DNA of 64,000 nt from Bacillota bacterium (lineage in GTDB: Bacteria; Bacillota; Clostridia; Christensenellales; UMGS416), in the NCBI GenBank assembly GCA_023410875.1, contig JAEYPH010000043.1:1-64000 (forward strand), given 5' to 3'. This document shows, piece after piece, positions 43,194-54,300 of the stretch (positions within the stretch are counted from its first letter, which is position 1; every line of letters starts with the position of its first letter). A program made the translations under genes and the position numbers. The notes under the pieces were generated by a model. It did no database searches and was not told the origin of the DNA. It worked only from the letters and a program-made list of their open reading frames with translations.

Positions 43194-43332
43194 GCAACAC
43201 TCCGATATGCCTTTATTCTGATATTTTAGCGGATTTTCGTCATGATGCAAGGGGTAGTTTTCTTTTGAGCCCCCAGGCCGCCGGAATTGCCAGTTGTTCA
43301 CAGAATATTAAAAAAAACCGGCTACTTCCCTG

Positions 43333-43361
43333 TTGATTTTCCGAGGATGAACCGTTATCAT
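43333..43361 (+). promoter_or_regulatory. Promoter of groESL
   Basis: TTGATT (43333-43338), 17 bases, TATCAT (43356-43361), just upstream of the CIRCE operator. Confidence 0.6.
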
Positions 43362-43374
43362 TAGCACGTGCCAT

Positions 43375-43401
43375 TTAGCACTCACCACATCCGAGTGCTA
43401 A
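43375..43401 (+). promoter_or_regulatory. CIRCE element (HrcA operator)
   Basis: TTAGCACTC-N9-GAGTGCTAA, a perfect match to the CIRCE consensus, 23 bases before groES. HrcA represses class I heat-shock genes through it. An extra half-site TTAGCAC lies at 43361-43367. Confidence 0.97.
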
Positions 43402-43424
43402 CAATCATTAAAGGAGGGTTTTGC

Positions 43425-43709
43425 ATGACCATCAAACCTTTGGGTGACAGAGTCGTCATCAAGAGCGTCGAAAACGAAGAGACCACCAAGAGCGGCATCG
43501 TTCTGCCCGGTTCCTCCAAGGAGAAGCCGCAGATGGCCGAAGTGGTGTCTGTTGGCCCCGGCGGCAATGTGGATGGCAAGGAAGTCACCATGCACGTCAA
43601 AGCCGGCGATCGCGTGATCTATTCCAAGTACTCCGGCACCGAAGTAAAGCTGGACAAGGTGGAATACATCATCGTGCGTCAAAGCGACATTCTCGGCATC
43701 GTAGAATAA
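43425..43709 (+). CDS. groES: Co-chaperonin GroES
   Basis: A 94-residue chaperonin cap, MTIKPLGDRVVIKSVENEETTKSGIVLPGSSKEKPQMAEVVSVGPG, with the mobile loop at about 16-32. Full length. AGGAGGG upstream. 21 bases from groEL and under the CIRCE operator. Confidence 0.98.
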   Translation: MTIKPLGDRVVIKSVENEETTKSGIVLPGSSKEKPQMAEVVSVGPGGNVDGKEVTMHVKAGDRVIYSKYSGTEVKLDKVEYIIVRQSDILGIVE

Positions 43710-43730
43710 TCGAACAGGAGGAATACAGAC

Positions 43731-45362
<1,632 letters not shown>

Positions 45363-45408
45363 GATAATTCGGACGGGGGACACGTCCCCCGCCGAGCCAC
45401 CCCCTTTT

Positions 45409-45620
45409 GGTCGCCCGCGATGCTTGCATCGCGGGCGATTGCTATGCGCTTATCCGCCGTTAGCCGCCCGCCGCTCATGTCGCCGGGCGGCTGACCGTTT
45501 CATCTCCCTGTGCTTGCGGCGCATGGTGCGATGGACCGCTGCGGCGGGGCTTTTACGACTGCCTCTTCCCTGCTGCCGTTTGCCTAGGCCGGATAAACCG
45601 GCCGTCAGCGTCAGGCTTCC
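45409..45620 (-). ncRNA. Repeated structured RNA-like element, copy D
   Basis: Read on the minus strand: GGAAGCCTG lead (45620-45612), H1 45603-45587 (GGCCGG-TTTAT-CCGGCC), strip TAGGCAAACGG, H2 45547-45536 (CCGC-CGCA-GCGG), H3 45492-45462 (AGCCGCCCGGCG/CGGCGGGCGGCT, one mismatch) and H4 45438-45411 (13-base perfect stem). The H1 lead, strip and H2 loop match copy C most closely. It lies downstream of efp on the same strand. Confidence 0.62.
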
Positions 45621-45651
45621 GGTTATCGCTCGCTTATCATTTATTAATTGG

Positions 45652-45714
45652 GTGCCGAAGGTTTCCAAAGGGCGATCGGAAAGCCCTTTGGTTGCACCCG
45701 CAGGTGCGAAATCC
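45652..45714 (-). repeat. CCAAAGGGC hairpin repeat, copy 2
   Basis: Read on the minus strand: GGATTTCGCACC-TGCG-GGTGC hairpin, then CCAAAGGGC-TTTCCGATC-GCCCTTTGG (45691-45665), then AAACCTTCGGCACC. It lies 32 bases upstream of RNA-like copy D on the same strand. Confidence 0.8.
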
Positions 45715-45717
45715 TGC

Positions 45718-45757
45718 TAAAAGGCCCTCTGCCAATATCTCGGCAGAGGGCCTTTGT
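45718..45757 (-). terminator. Terminator after efp
   Basis: Stem AAAGGCCCTCTGCC/GGCAGAGGGCCTTT with an 8-base loop; on the minus strand it ends in TTTT. 15 bases after the efp stop. Confidence 0.88.
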
Positions 45758-45771
45758 AAACGAATTGTGGG

Positions 45772-46329
45772 TTAGGCTCTTTCCATGTACTCACCGGTAC
45801 GGGTGTCAATGCGCAGCTTTTCCCCGGTGTTAATGAAGAGAGGAACCATGACCGTGTAGCCGGTCTCCAGCTTTGCGGGCTTCAGGGTGTTGGTGGCGGT
45901 GTCGCCCTTGAAGCCGGGCTCGGTCTCCACAACTTTGAGCTCCACAAAGTTCGGCGGCTGCACCGAGAAGGGCTTGCCCTTGAAGAAGCGGATCGTCACA
46001 CTCATGTTCTCCACGAGGTAAGGCAGCGCCTCCTCGATCTGATCCTTTGTCAGCTGCAGCTGTTCGAAGTTCTCGTTGTCCATGAAGTGATAGAACTCGC
46101 CGTCCTCATAAAGGTACTGCATGTCCTTGGTTTCGATCATGGCTCTGGGCATCTTGTCCGTGGGGTTGAAGGTGCGCTCCAGCACCGCGCCGGTGATGAC
46201 GTTCTTGATCTTCGTGCGCACAAAGGCCGCACCCTTGCCGGGCTTCACATGCTGGAAATCGACGATGACAAACACGTTGTTTTCGATCTCGATGGTCAGA
46301 CCCTTTTTAAAATCGCTGGCATTGATCAT
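45772..46329 (-). CDS. efp: Elongation factor P
   Basis: A 185-residue translation factor that rescues ribosomes stalled at proline runs. The KOW-like N-domain has the tip PGKGAAF with Lys32, the residue modified in many species; two OB domains follow, ending NTGEKLRIDTRTGEYMERA. SD GGAGG. It lies 13 bases after the aminopeptidase gene, the usual pepP-efp pair. Confidence 0.97.
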   Translation of the reverse strand: MINASDFKKGLTIEIENNVFVIVDFQHVKPGKGAAFVRTKIKNVITGAVLERTFNPTDKMPRAMIETKDMQYLYEDGEFYHFMDNENFEQLQLTKDQIEEALPYLVENMSVTIRFFKGKPFSVQPPNFVELKVVETEPGFKGDTATNTLKPAKLETGYTVMVPLFINTGEKLRIDTRTGEYMERA

Positions 46330-46341
46330 TGGTGTCCTCCG

Positions 46342-47403
46342 CTAAAGTATGATGAGATTTTTGTCAGATTTAAAAAGGCTCACCCAACCGGAATCGGTAA
46401 TCAGACAGGTGTCCTCAATCCTCACGCCGCCAACGCCGGGCAGATAGATGCCGGGCTCCACGGTGATGGCCATGCCGCTCTGAAGCGTTGCCGTGCTCTT
46501 GGGACTCAGTCGCGGGCTTTCGTGGATCTCCAGGCCAAGGCTGTGGCCCAAGCCATGGCCGAAGTTGCTGCCGTATCCGTAAGCCGCGATCAGGTCGCGG
46601 GCCACAGCGTCCACGGCGCGGCAATCGGCGCCGGGGCGCAGCGCCTCGGCGGCCTTGGCCTGTGCCTCCCGCACGATGTTGTATACTTCCTGCATCGTGT
46701 CCGAAGGGCGGCCCAACGCGAAGGTGCGCGTCATGTCGGCCTTGTAACCCTGGTATTCTGCGCCGAAATCCAGCGTCACCATGTCGCCCTGGCGCATGAC
46801 GCGCTCGCTGGGCACGGCGTGGGGCATGGATCCGTTTTCGCCGGTGGCCACGATGAAATCGAAGCTGGGGCCGGCTTTAAAGCGTCGGGCCATGTCGTAA
46901 ATGAGCTCGGTGACAAGGTCGCGCTCGGTTATGCCCGGGCGGGCGATGTCCAGCGCGCGGGTGAACACGGCGTCGGTGATCTCGCAGGCGCGCCTGAGTG
47001 CAGCGATCTCGGCCTCATCCTTGATTTCGCGTAGCTTGGCGCCGATGCCCTGGGAGCTGACCAGCGCCCGGCCTTGCAGAGCCTGCTCGATGGCGCGCAG
47101 TTCGGCCACGGTCAGGTGGTCGTCCTCATAGGCCAGCGTTGCGGCGGTATCGGCCAGCGAAGCCAGCGTGGTCATAAAGCCGTCGAAGCCGCGCTCCAGG
47201 ATATCGAACCCCTCGGATTGGCGGTGCGCCTGCTCGGTGTAGCGCGAATCTGTCACGATGACCTGGGCCGAGGAGCTGAAGTACGCGTATCCTTCGCCGG
47301 TGAAGCCGGTGAGATAGCGGATGTTCTGCGGCTTATGCACGACGATGGCGTCGGCTCCCAGGCCCGGCAAGGCCTCCAGCAGCCTGTCCACGCGATGTTT
47401 CAT
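46342..47403 (-). CDS. Xaa-Pro aminopeptidase (M24 family)
   Basis: A 353-residue metallopeptidase removing N-terminal residues before proline. After a creatinase-like N-domain, the pita-bread domain shows the metal ligands Asp (VTLDFGAEYQGYKADMTRT, two Asp), His (FGHGLGHSLGLEIHE) and two Glu (VEPGIYLPG and VRIEDT). ATG 47403 has GGAGG 8 bases upstream; an ATG five codons earlier lacks one. Upstream of efp. Confidence 0.93.
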   Translation of the reverse strand: MKHRVDRLLEALPGLGADAIVVHKPQNIRYLTGFTGEGYAYFSSSAQVIVTDSRYTEQAHRQSEGFDILERGFDGFMTTLASLADTAATLAYEDDHLTVAELRAIEQALQGRALVSSQGIGAKLREIKDEAEIAALRRACEITDAVFTRALDIARPGITERDLVTELIYDMARRFKAGPSFDFIVATGENGSMPHAVPSERVMRQGDMVTLDFGAEYQGYKADMTRTFALGRPSDTMQEVYNIVREAQAKAAEALRPGADCRAVDAVARDLIAAYGYGSNFGHGLGHSLGLEIHESPRLSPKSTATLQSGMAITVEPGIYLPGVGGVRIEDTCLITDSGWVSLFKSDKNLIIL

Positions 47404-47465
47404 AGGCGTGTCCTCCAAGACTTACTCAGAGTAGTATAACACAGAATTACCGGTTGGAACAAGCT

Positions 47466-48344
47466 TCAACCGCCGGAGATTGGCGGATTTGCGCGGATTT
47501 CTTCGTATATTTGCTTCATCCGCAGCGCGTCCGCGGCCATCATGTTCTTGGATTCGCAGATGACCACAGGCGCAAGACCCCGCTCGGAAAGCACCTGCGC
47601 CAGCGGCTCGAAGAACGGCCCGTACACCGTGTCTTCGAAGGTTAGATGCCGCACCTCGCCGGACTTGCCGTACTCAATGTGGCTGAAATGGATGTGAAAC
47701 CGCCGGGCCGCCTGCTCGCCCAACGCGCCCTCGATGGCGTCTGTGATGCGCCGGAAATCATCGGCGGTCTTAAGCGTGCCCTGCGTCAGCGCGTTGATGT
47801 GGCCGAAGTCCACCGCCGGCAGCAGCCGTTGCCGGTCGATGGAGCAGATCTGCAGGATCTCGTCCACGGTGCCCTGCTGGTTGAGCTTACCCATTGTCTC
47901 CGGGCACAGCAGCACATCCGGCGCGTCGGAAAGCTCGTCCAGCAGACGCTCGACCTCCCCCATCGTCAGCCGCAGCGCCTGGGCGCGGTCCAGCCCAGCC
48001 ACGGAGCCGGGGTGGAACACGACGCGCGTGGCCCCCATCTGAAGTGCCGTGCGCACGCTCCCGATGATGTAGTTGCGAGACTTATCCCGCTGCTCCTCGC
48101 CGGGGCTGCACAGGTTGATGTAATAGGGCGCGTGTACGGACATCGCGATGTCATGAGCCGCCACCTGCTCGCCCAGCAGGCGCGCCTTCTCGTCGCCGAT
48201 GTTGATGCCGCGGCCAAAGGAATACTCATAGGCGGACAGCCCCATGGCGCGCAGCCACGCGGGCATCTGATAGCTGTGCTTGAAGCCCTGCTCATAAAAG
48301 GGTTCCGATATGCCCGAGGGGCCGAACCGAATGTGCTCACTCAC
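47466..48344 (-). CDS. AP-endonuclease-family TIM-barrel protein (Nfo-like)
   Basis: A 292-residue xylose-isomerase-like barrel. It shows SVHAPYYINLCSP (His), VVFHPGS (His), LLCPETMGK (Glu), PAVDFGHINAL (Asp and His), HIHFSHIEYG and CESKN (Glu), the metal ligand set of endonuclease IV. These residues support repair of abasic sites, although sugar isomerase relatives share the fold. The start is GTG 48344, which overlaps the yqeG stop by 8 bases; the frame extends further but only inside that gene. Confidence 0.82.
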   Translation of the reverse strand: MSEHIRFGPSGISEPFYEQGFKHSYQMPAWLRAMGLSAYEYSFGRGINIGDEKARLLGEQVAAHDIAMSVHAPYYINLCSPGEEQRDKSRNYIIGSVRTALQMGATRVVFHPGSVAGLDRAQALRLTMGEVERLLDELSDAPDVLLCPETMGKLNQQGTVDEILQICSIDRQRLLPAVDFGHINALTQGTLKTADDFRRITDAIEGALGEQAARRFHIHFSHIEYGKSGEVRHLTFEDTVYGPFFEPLAQVLSERGLAPVVICESKNMMAADALRMKQIYEEIRANPPISGG

Positions 48345-48849
48345 CGCTGCGCTGTGCCTCTGTGATGACGGTCGTCTGGCCGGTGCGCCGCTCAAAGCGG
48401 CGCATGAACCGGGTCCATTTGTGCTCCCGCTGGGAAAGCGGTTTCACGAGGATCGTGCGAATGCCCATCAGATTCGCCCCAAGAATGTCGGTAAAGATCT
48501 GATCGCCAACCAGTACGCATTGATTGCGATGGGCGTCAACGGTGCGAAGTGCCCGCAGATAACCGCCAAGGAAGGGTTTGCAGGCGTTCCAAACACCCTT
48601 CACCTGCAGCATGCCGGCCAGGCGCTCGATGCGCCAGCGGTGGTTGTTGGAAATGATGCAGATCTTGTAGCCCAGTGCCTTGGCAGATTCCACCCAAGAG
48701 CGGGTCCTGTCCTCGATGTCGAAAGTGTGCCAGGGAACCACGGTGTTGTCCATGTCCAGCAGCAGCGTGTCCATGCCCTGCAGGCGCAGGGATTCCAGGT
48801 CGATTGCGGACACATGCTCCACCTTGCACCAAGGCTCCAACAGCTTCAT
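48337..48849 (-). CDS. YqeG-family HAD IIIA phosphatase
   Basis: A 170-residue HAD phosphatase. Motif I is LLLDMDNTVVPW near 28-39, motif II is ICIISNNH near 64, and motif III/IV is CVLVGDQIFTDILGAN near 113. The family includes YqeG of Bacillus and phosphatidylglycerophosphate phosphatases, so lipid phosphate is one possible substrate. SD GGGGAG. Overlaps the Nfo-like gene. Confidence 0.9.
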   Translation of the reverse strand: MKLLEPWCKVEHVSAIDLESLRLQGMDTLLLDMDNTVVPWHTFDIEDRTRSWVESAKALGYKICIISNNHRWRIERLAGMLQVKGVWNACKPFLGGYLRALRTVDAHRNQCVLVGDQIFTDILGANLMGIRTILVKPLSQREHKWTRFMRRFERRTGQTTVITEAQRSGE

Positions 48850-48976
48850 AGGCTCCCCTTTGAGCGTTACTTTGCGCCGCTACGCAAGCGCGCATACATT
48901 AAATGATAGTAAATGCGCGGTAAATTGTCAAACGATTCATAACCTTGACCGATGGAAATCAACAACTCAAATCAGC

Positions 48977-51340
48977 TCAATTCCACTGCCAAAATTGTTT
49001 TACGCTGCGCTCAACTTCTCTGCTGCCGGCGCAGCGCCGCACCGGCTTCCACCATTCGGGCGTCAGCTCGTCGTATTTCTGCCAGCCGAAGCGGCGGTCC
49101 AGCAGCAGCGCCACGCCGCGGTCGTCGCCGCTGCGGATGAGCCGCCCCACCGCTTGCAGCACGCGGCCCATGCCGGGTATCGTGTAGGCATAGTCATAGC
49201 CCGGTTCGTTGCGCTCGTCGTGGTACTGCTGGATCAGGCTGCGCTCCAGGCTGATCTGCGGGATGCCCACGCCCACGATCGCCACACCGATGACGCGCTC
49301 TCCGGTCAGGTCAATGCCCTCGCCGAAGATGCCCCCCATGACAGCGAAGGCCGCCATGCCGCCCTCATGCTCGCCGTCGAAATAGGCCAGAAACGCCGCG
49401 CGCTCCCGCTCGCTCATGCCCGACGCTTGCATCGGTGCGAAGACCTGTGGATTGCGCTCAGAAAACAACTGATGGGCCTTGGCCATGTATTGATAGGATG
49501 GGAAGAAGACCAGATAGTTGCCCACTCTGCCGCCGACGAAGGCGCTCAGCGCGTCCACCAGAGCGCTCAGCGACCCGTCGCGGCGGGCGTAGGTCGTGTC
49601 GATGGGCGCCATGCTGACCTGCAGATTCTCGTGGGGGTAAGGTGAGGGCAGCATCAGGAAGCTGGCCTCGGCGCTGCCGCCAATCAGCCGGGCGTAGTAG
49701 CCGAAGGGTGTCAGCGTGGCCGAATAGAACACCGCGCCGTGCACGCGCTCCATGACCTCGCGCAGTTCTTTTGAAGGGTCCAGGCAGCGCAGGTTCAGTT
49801 CCAGCGCGTCCTCCCGGCGGCGCAGGATCACCCGGTAGCACTCGTCGAAGCGCTCGGCCACGGCCAGGAAGGTCCGCACCATGAAATAAAGGTTCAGGAG
49901 CTCGTCGCTGGCCTCGGAGGCCTGGGCCATCAGCACCGGCTCGGCGCAGGCCAGTGCCTCCTGGGCCGCGTCCACGATGGATTTGGGCGGCGAGGGCAGC
50001 GGCACTTCCTCGTTGCCATGCAGCTCCTCCCGTTGGGCCAGCAAGGCGTCCAGCAGCGCTTGTGTCGCGGCGGCCAGGTCGTCCATCGCGGCGTCGAAGC
50101 TCATCAGCGGCAGCGAGCGCAGGAAAACCCCGCAGGTCATCTCGTCCAGCACGGCGCTGAACATGTCGCGGGCGCGGTCTATGAGGTTGTGGGCCTCGTC
50201 CACCAGCAGCTGATAGTCGCCGCCACGGTCGAAGAAGCGTTGGTAGCGCACCCGCGGGTCAAAGACGTTGTTGTAGTCGCAGATCACGACGTCGCAGATT
50301 TCCGCCAGGAACAGCGACAGCTCATGGGGGCATAGGTTGTGCCTGTGCGCCAGCCTCTCCACGAACGCGGTGTCCATGTGGCCGATGGGCGGCGCCTCAT
50401 CCAGCGCGCCCCACAGCCGGTCATAGAAGCCCGCCGCCCGGGGGCAGAACTCCGGGTTGCACGGCGTGCCCTCGGGCATCGGGCACAGCTTGTCCTTGGC
50501 GCTCATCGTGATGCTCCGCAGCGGGAAACCTTTGCCGATCAGCCGTATCAGTGCCTCTTCGGCGATGCGCTTGACCGGGTTGCGGGCGGTCAGGTAGAAG
50601 AGCTTTTCACAGTGGCCGTCGGCCATGGCCTTCACCGCCGGGAACAGCGCCCCCATGGTCTTGCCGATGCCCGTAGGCGCGCACACGTACAGCAGGTCGC
50701 CGCTGCGCACGTGGTCGTACACGGCCTCGATCATTTCTTTCTGGCCTGGGCGGATGTCGGTAAAGGGGAAGCCCATGGCGCGGATGGCCTCGGCGCTTTC
50801 ACGCAGGCGTTTGGCCTCGCGGTCGGCGCCGGTCAGCCAGCGCTGGCACAAGTCCTGCAGCCACTCCTGCAGTTCCGCAGCCGCATAGCGGCGGGGGTAG
50901 CGCGCCGTGGCCTCGCTGCCCAGTTGCACGTAAACGAGCTCTATGGTGATTTCCGCAAGCCCGTTCTGAAGGCTGTAGATGGCGCCATAGCACTTGGCCT
51001 GGGCCCAGTGCACCGGCACACCATCAAAATCCGGCCGCAGCACGCCGCGCACGGATTTGATCTCCTCTATCGTCACGCTGTCGCCGTCGGTGATCAGACC
51101 GTCGATGCGCCCGAACAGCTGCAGCGCCGTGAGCTCGCCGTCGAAGGCGGCGTTCACAGACACCTCGGAGCGATAGTTGTCGCCGCGGTCGGCCTGCACG
51201 CGCTTATGGATGCGGGTGCCCTCCACGGCGCGCAGCGGCGAAGAGGCCGACGCCGAGAGGTCGCCCTCCAGAAACATTCCCTCGACGAACTCCCGTATGG
51301 ACAGCCGGGTGATCTTCTTTTGCATACCGTTTTCTGTCAT
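48977..51340 (-). CDS. DinG/XPD-like DNA helicase with N-terminal PD-(D/E)XK nuclease domain
   Basis: A 787-residue fusion. Residues about 10-170 show a Cas4/RecB-like nuclease core (FGRIDGLITDGDSVTIEEIKS, with Asp and Glu-X-Lys). The helicase follows: Walker A CAPTGIGKT near 220, Cys set CPMPEGTPCNPEFC near 288 suited to a 4Fe-4S cluster, DEAH-type LVDEAHN near 380, and C-terminal motifs GGIFGEGIDLTGE and QAVGRLIRSGDDRG. It would unwind damaged DNA 5' to 3' if like XPD. It lies 55 bases after addA, so it probably belongs to that operon. Confidence 0.88.
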   Translation of the reverse strand: MTENGMQKKITRLSIREFVEGMFLEGDLSASASSPLRAVEGTRIHKRVQADRGDNYRSEVSVNAAFDGELTALQLFGRIDGLITDGDSVTIEEIKSVRGVLRPDFDGVPVHWAQAKCYGAIYSLQNGLAEITIELVYVQLGSEATARYPRRYAAAELQEWLQDLCQRWLTGADREAKRLRESAEAIRAMGFPFTDIRPGQKEMIEAVYDHVRSGDLLYVCAPTGIGKTMGALFPAVKAMADGHCEKLFYLTARNPVKRIAEEALIRLIGKGFPLRSITMSAKDKLCPMPEGTPCNPEFCPRAAGFYDRLWGALDEAPPIGHMDTAFVERLAHRHNLCPHELSLFLAEICDVVICDYNNVFDPRVRYQRFFDRGGDYQLLVDEAHNLIDRARDMFSAVLDEMTCGVFLRSLPLMSFDAAMDDLAAATQALLDALLAQREELHGNEEVPLPSPPKSIVDAAQEALACAEPVLMAQASEASDELLNLYFMVRTFLAVAERFDECYRVILRRREDALELNLRCLDPSKELREVMERVHGAVFYSATLTPFGYYARLIGGSAEASFLMLPSPYPHENLQVSMAPIDTTYARRDGSLSALVDALSAFVGGRVGNYLVFFPSYQYMAKAHQLFSERNPQVFAPMQASGMSERERAAFLAYFDGEHEGGMAAFAVMGGIFGEGIDLTGERVIGVAIVGVGIPQISLERSLIQQYHDERNEPGYDYAYTIPGMGRVLQAVGRLIRSGDDRGVALLLDRRFGWQKYDELTPEWWKPVRRCAGSREVERSVKQFWQWN

Positions 51341-51394
51341 CGCGATATTATAACACCGGGGAAGGGCAGTGAACAGGCGAACAAAGGCTGTAGC

Positions 51395-54300
51395 TTAGAA
51401 GACCCGCACCTCCTGCTGGATGGACAGCAGGTACAAATAGGCCTCCCCCACCGTCGCGCCGGTGATTTGTATCAATGCCTTGGCGTAGACGTCCAGCTGG
51501 GGACGGTAGAACGTCGCGATGTCCTCGGCAGTGTGGGCATCGTCCACGCGGTTGGTCTTGTAGTCCAGCAGCACCCAGTGGTCGCCCTCGCGGAAGCAGC
51601 AGTCGATGATGCCCTGCACGAGGATGGATTCCCGGCTGGTTTCCGCGACCAGCGCGCCGTCGCGCTCCCGGGTGAACACCTCCGACGCCGGCAGTGAAAG
51701 GTTGAAGGGCAGCTCCCGCAGCACCTGCGGCGAGCGCAGGATGCGCGCGGCGATGCCGCTGCGCAGGAAGCCCGTAATCCACCTGAGATCGATGACCTGG
51801 GACGCCTGCTCAGGCAGCAGACCGCGCTCCTCCAGCGCCGCGACGACGCCGGGCACGGCCTCGGGCTTCGTGTCAAAGGGGATCAGCTGCAGCACCGTGT
51901 GGGCGAAGGTGCCCCGGTCGGTGGCGCTGTAGCTGGTTTTCTCCTCCAAAAACGCCGGCTTGCGACGGATCTCCGGCGCGGGGATGGGGCCGCGCCAGTT
52001 GCGCTGCTTATCCAGCAGCGACGTGGCCGACACCTTGCCCGGCAGCGCCGAGCCGTCGCCATAGGAATACTGCCAATCGTAAGCCTCATGCAGCTCGTCG
52101 GATACCCGCACATCCTCCAGCTGATCCATCAGGCCGCGCAGCGCCGCAGCCCGGTCCGCCCGCTGGGGCCGGTCGGCGGCGATGCTCTGGGCCGGCACCA
52201 CATGGCACGCCCAGGCTGGCGCGGGGAGCGCCGGCGGCCGGTGGTCCAGCGCGTCGCGCAGCGGCCCTTCGCAGCGCACAGCCATGGAGCCGATCCAATC
52301 CAGCCAGCTGCGGCCCCGATCCCGCAGCATGGTCGGGGAAAGCGGCATGGCCCATCCCGGCAGCTTCTTGGAGAGGTCATGCATGGTGCCCACGAGGATC
52401 AGCCGCTCCCGAGCCCGGGTCAGCGCCACATACAGCATGCGCATCTCCTCGCTCAGCGTGTCCGCGAGGCCGCGCACGGCAATGGCCTCGTGGGCCATCG
52501 TGTTGCCGCGGGTGCGCCGCTCGCGGTTCAGGCAGCGGGGCCCTAGGCCCAGCTGGCCGTGCAGCAGTATGTCCTCGCGGGTATCCATCAGATTGATTCT
52601 CTTGCCCAGATTGCCGACAATGACAACCGGAAACTCCAGCCCCTTGGATTTGTGCACGCTCATGATCGTCACAGCGCCCAGCGCTTGCCCGCTGCGGCTG
52701 GTGCGGGCCCCTCCGGCCTCCAGCCGTTCCAGGCTCTGCAGAAAATCATAGAGCCCCGCCGCATAGCCTCGGGCCAGCGTGGCCAGCGTACGAAGGTTGG
52801 CCTGGCGAGCCTCGCCGTCGGGCAAAGTGCCCGCATATTCCAGAAAGCCCGTGTCATCGTAGATGCGGTACAGCAGCTTCTCGATGTCGGCGTGGCGGGC
52901 ATAGGCGCGCCAGAAGGACACCTTGTGCAAGAAGTCCTTCAGCCGGTCGGCCAGGTCGCCGGTCTCCCGGGCGCTATAGCGCTCCACCGCCGAGGCGAAG
53001 GAGCCGTCGGGATACAGGCCGCGCACCTCCACGAGGTCGTGGAGCGCGAAGTTGCCCAGCGCCGAATACAGGCTGCTCAGCAGCTCATAATCCCGCGCGC
53101 CGTTGTCCACCAGCCGCAGCAGGTTGACGGCCAGCTGCACCTCCAGCTCCTCGCAGAAGCTGCTCTCGGCCTCGGTGTACACCGGTATGCCGGCCCTGCG
53201 CAGCACTTCTGCATAGACGGGAGCCACATTGCGGATGGCCCGCAGTAGCACGGTGATGTCGCCATAGCTCGCCGGGCGGAAAAGCCCGGTCTTGCCGTTC
53301 CAAATCTGTGAACCCACCGCGCGCTTGATCTCGCCGGCCACCACGGTGGCCTCGCGCTCCAATTGTATCAGTTCCTCCAGCCGGGTCAGCTCCTCCTCGC
53401 CGCGGCCTGCGTTGTCTATGAGGATCAGCCGGTTGGCCTCCGGCAGCGCCACCGGCGGCTGCGGCGCGCCCAGCACCAGCCGCTCCGCCGGGCCATAGGC
53501 CACGTCGCCCAGCCGCTCGCTCATCAGGTGCTCAAAGAGGAAGTTGACCAAGTTCACGACTGCTGCGCTGCTGCGGAAGTTGGCCGACAGGTCGATGCGG
53601 CGCTCGGCGGCGTTCTCCTCATAGGAGCTTTGCGCCAGCCGGTCGATGAACAGCCGGGGCTCCGCCGAGCGGAAGCGGTAGATGCTCTGCTTGACGTCCC
53701 CCACGCAGAAGAACGCGCCCGGCATGCTGACGCGACGCAGGATCGCGTCCTGTATGGGGCTGATGTCCTGGTATTCATCCACAAACACACGGGGATAGGC
53801 GCTGCGAACGTCCTCGCATACGGCATCGTCGGCCAGCACCGCCAGCGCCAGATGCTCCAGGTCGGAGAAGTCCAGTATGTTCTGCGCGCGCTTTTCCGCC
53901 GTATAGGCGGTGTCGAAGGCAAGCGTCAAATCCCGCAGCGCTGCCATCTGCGTGGCCATGGCGGCGGTGTTGGAGGCCAGCGCGTCGGGGTCCGCCACCA
54001 GGGGGTTCTTGGCTTTCATGTTGGCGATGGTGTTTTTGGCGTGATCCCGCAGTTCCTTGGCGGCTTCGCTGAGCGCGGTCTTTTCCGCCGCCTTCATGGC
54101 GGGCATGCGGCCGAAGCTCGCGCTGTTCAGCACCGCGCACAGCGCGCTCAATCCGCCGGAGGCCAAAGCGGCCCGCAGTGCCTCTATCGTGGCCTGGTCC
54201 TCCCGGAAGCGCTCCAGATAGCGCGCGGGGCCTTGGGGCAAGTTTGCCAGCTCCATGGCCTCGGCGATGGATGCCGTCGCCAGATCCAGCTCCTCGGCCA

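Larger units (their letters stand above)
45363..45771. other. 409-base gap between groEL and efp
   Basis: No gene is visible. From left to right it contains a GC hairpin after groEL (GGGGGAC/GTCCCCC, 45375-45390), RNA-like copy D, hairpin repeat copy 2 and the efp terminator. Hairpin H4 of copy D (45411-45438) could also serve to end groESL transcription. Confidence 0.7.
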
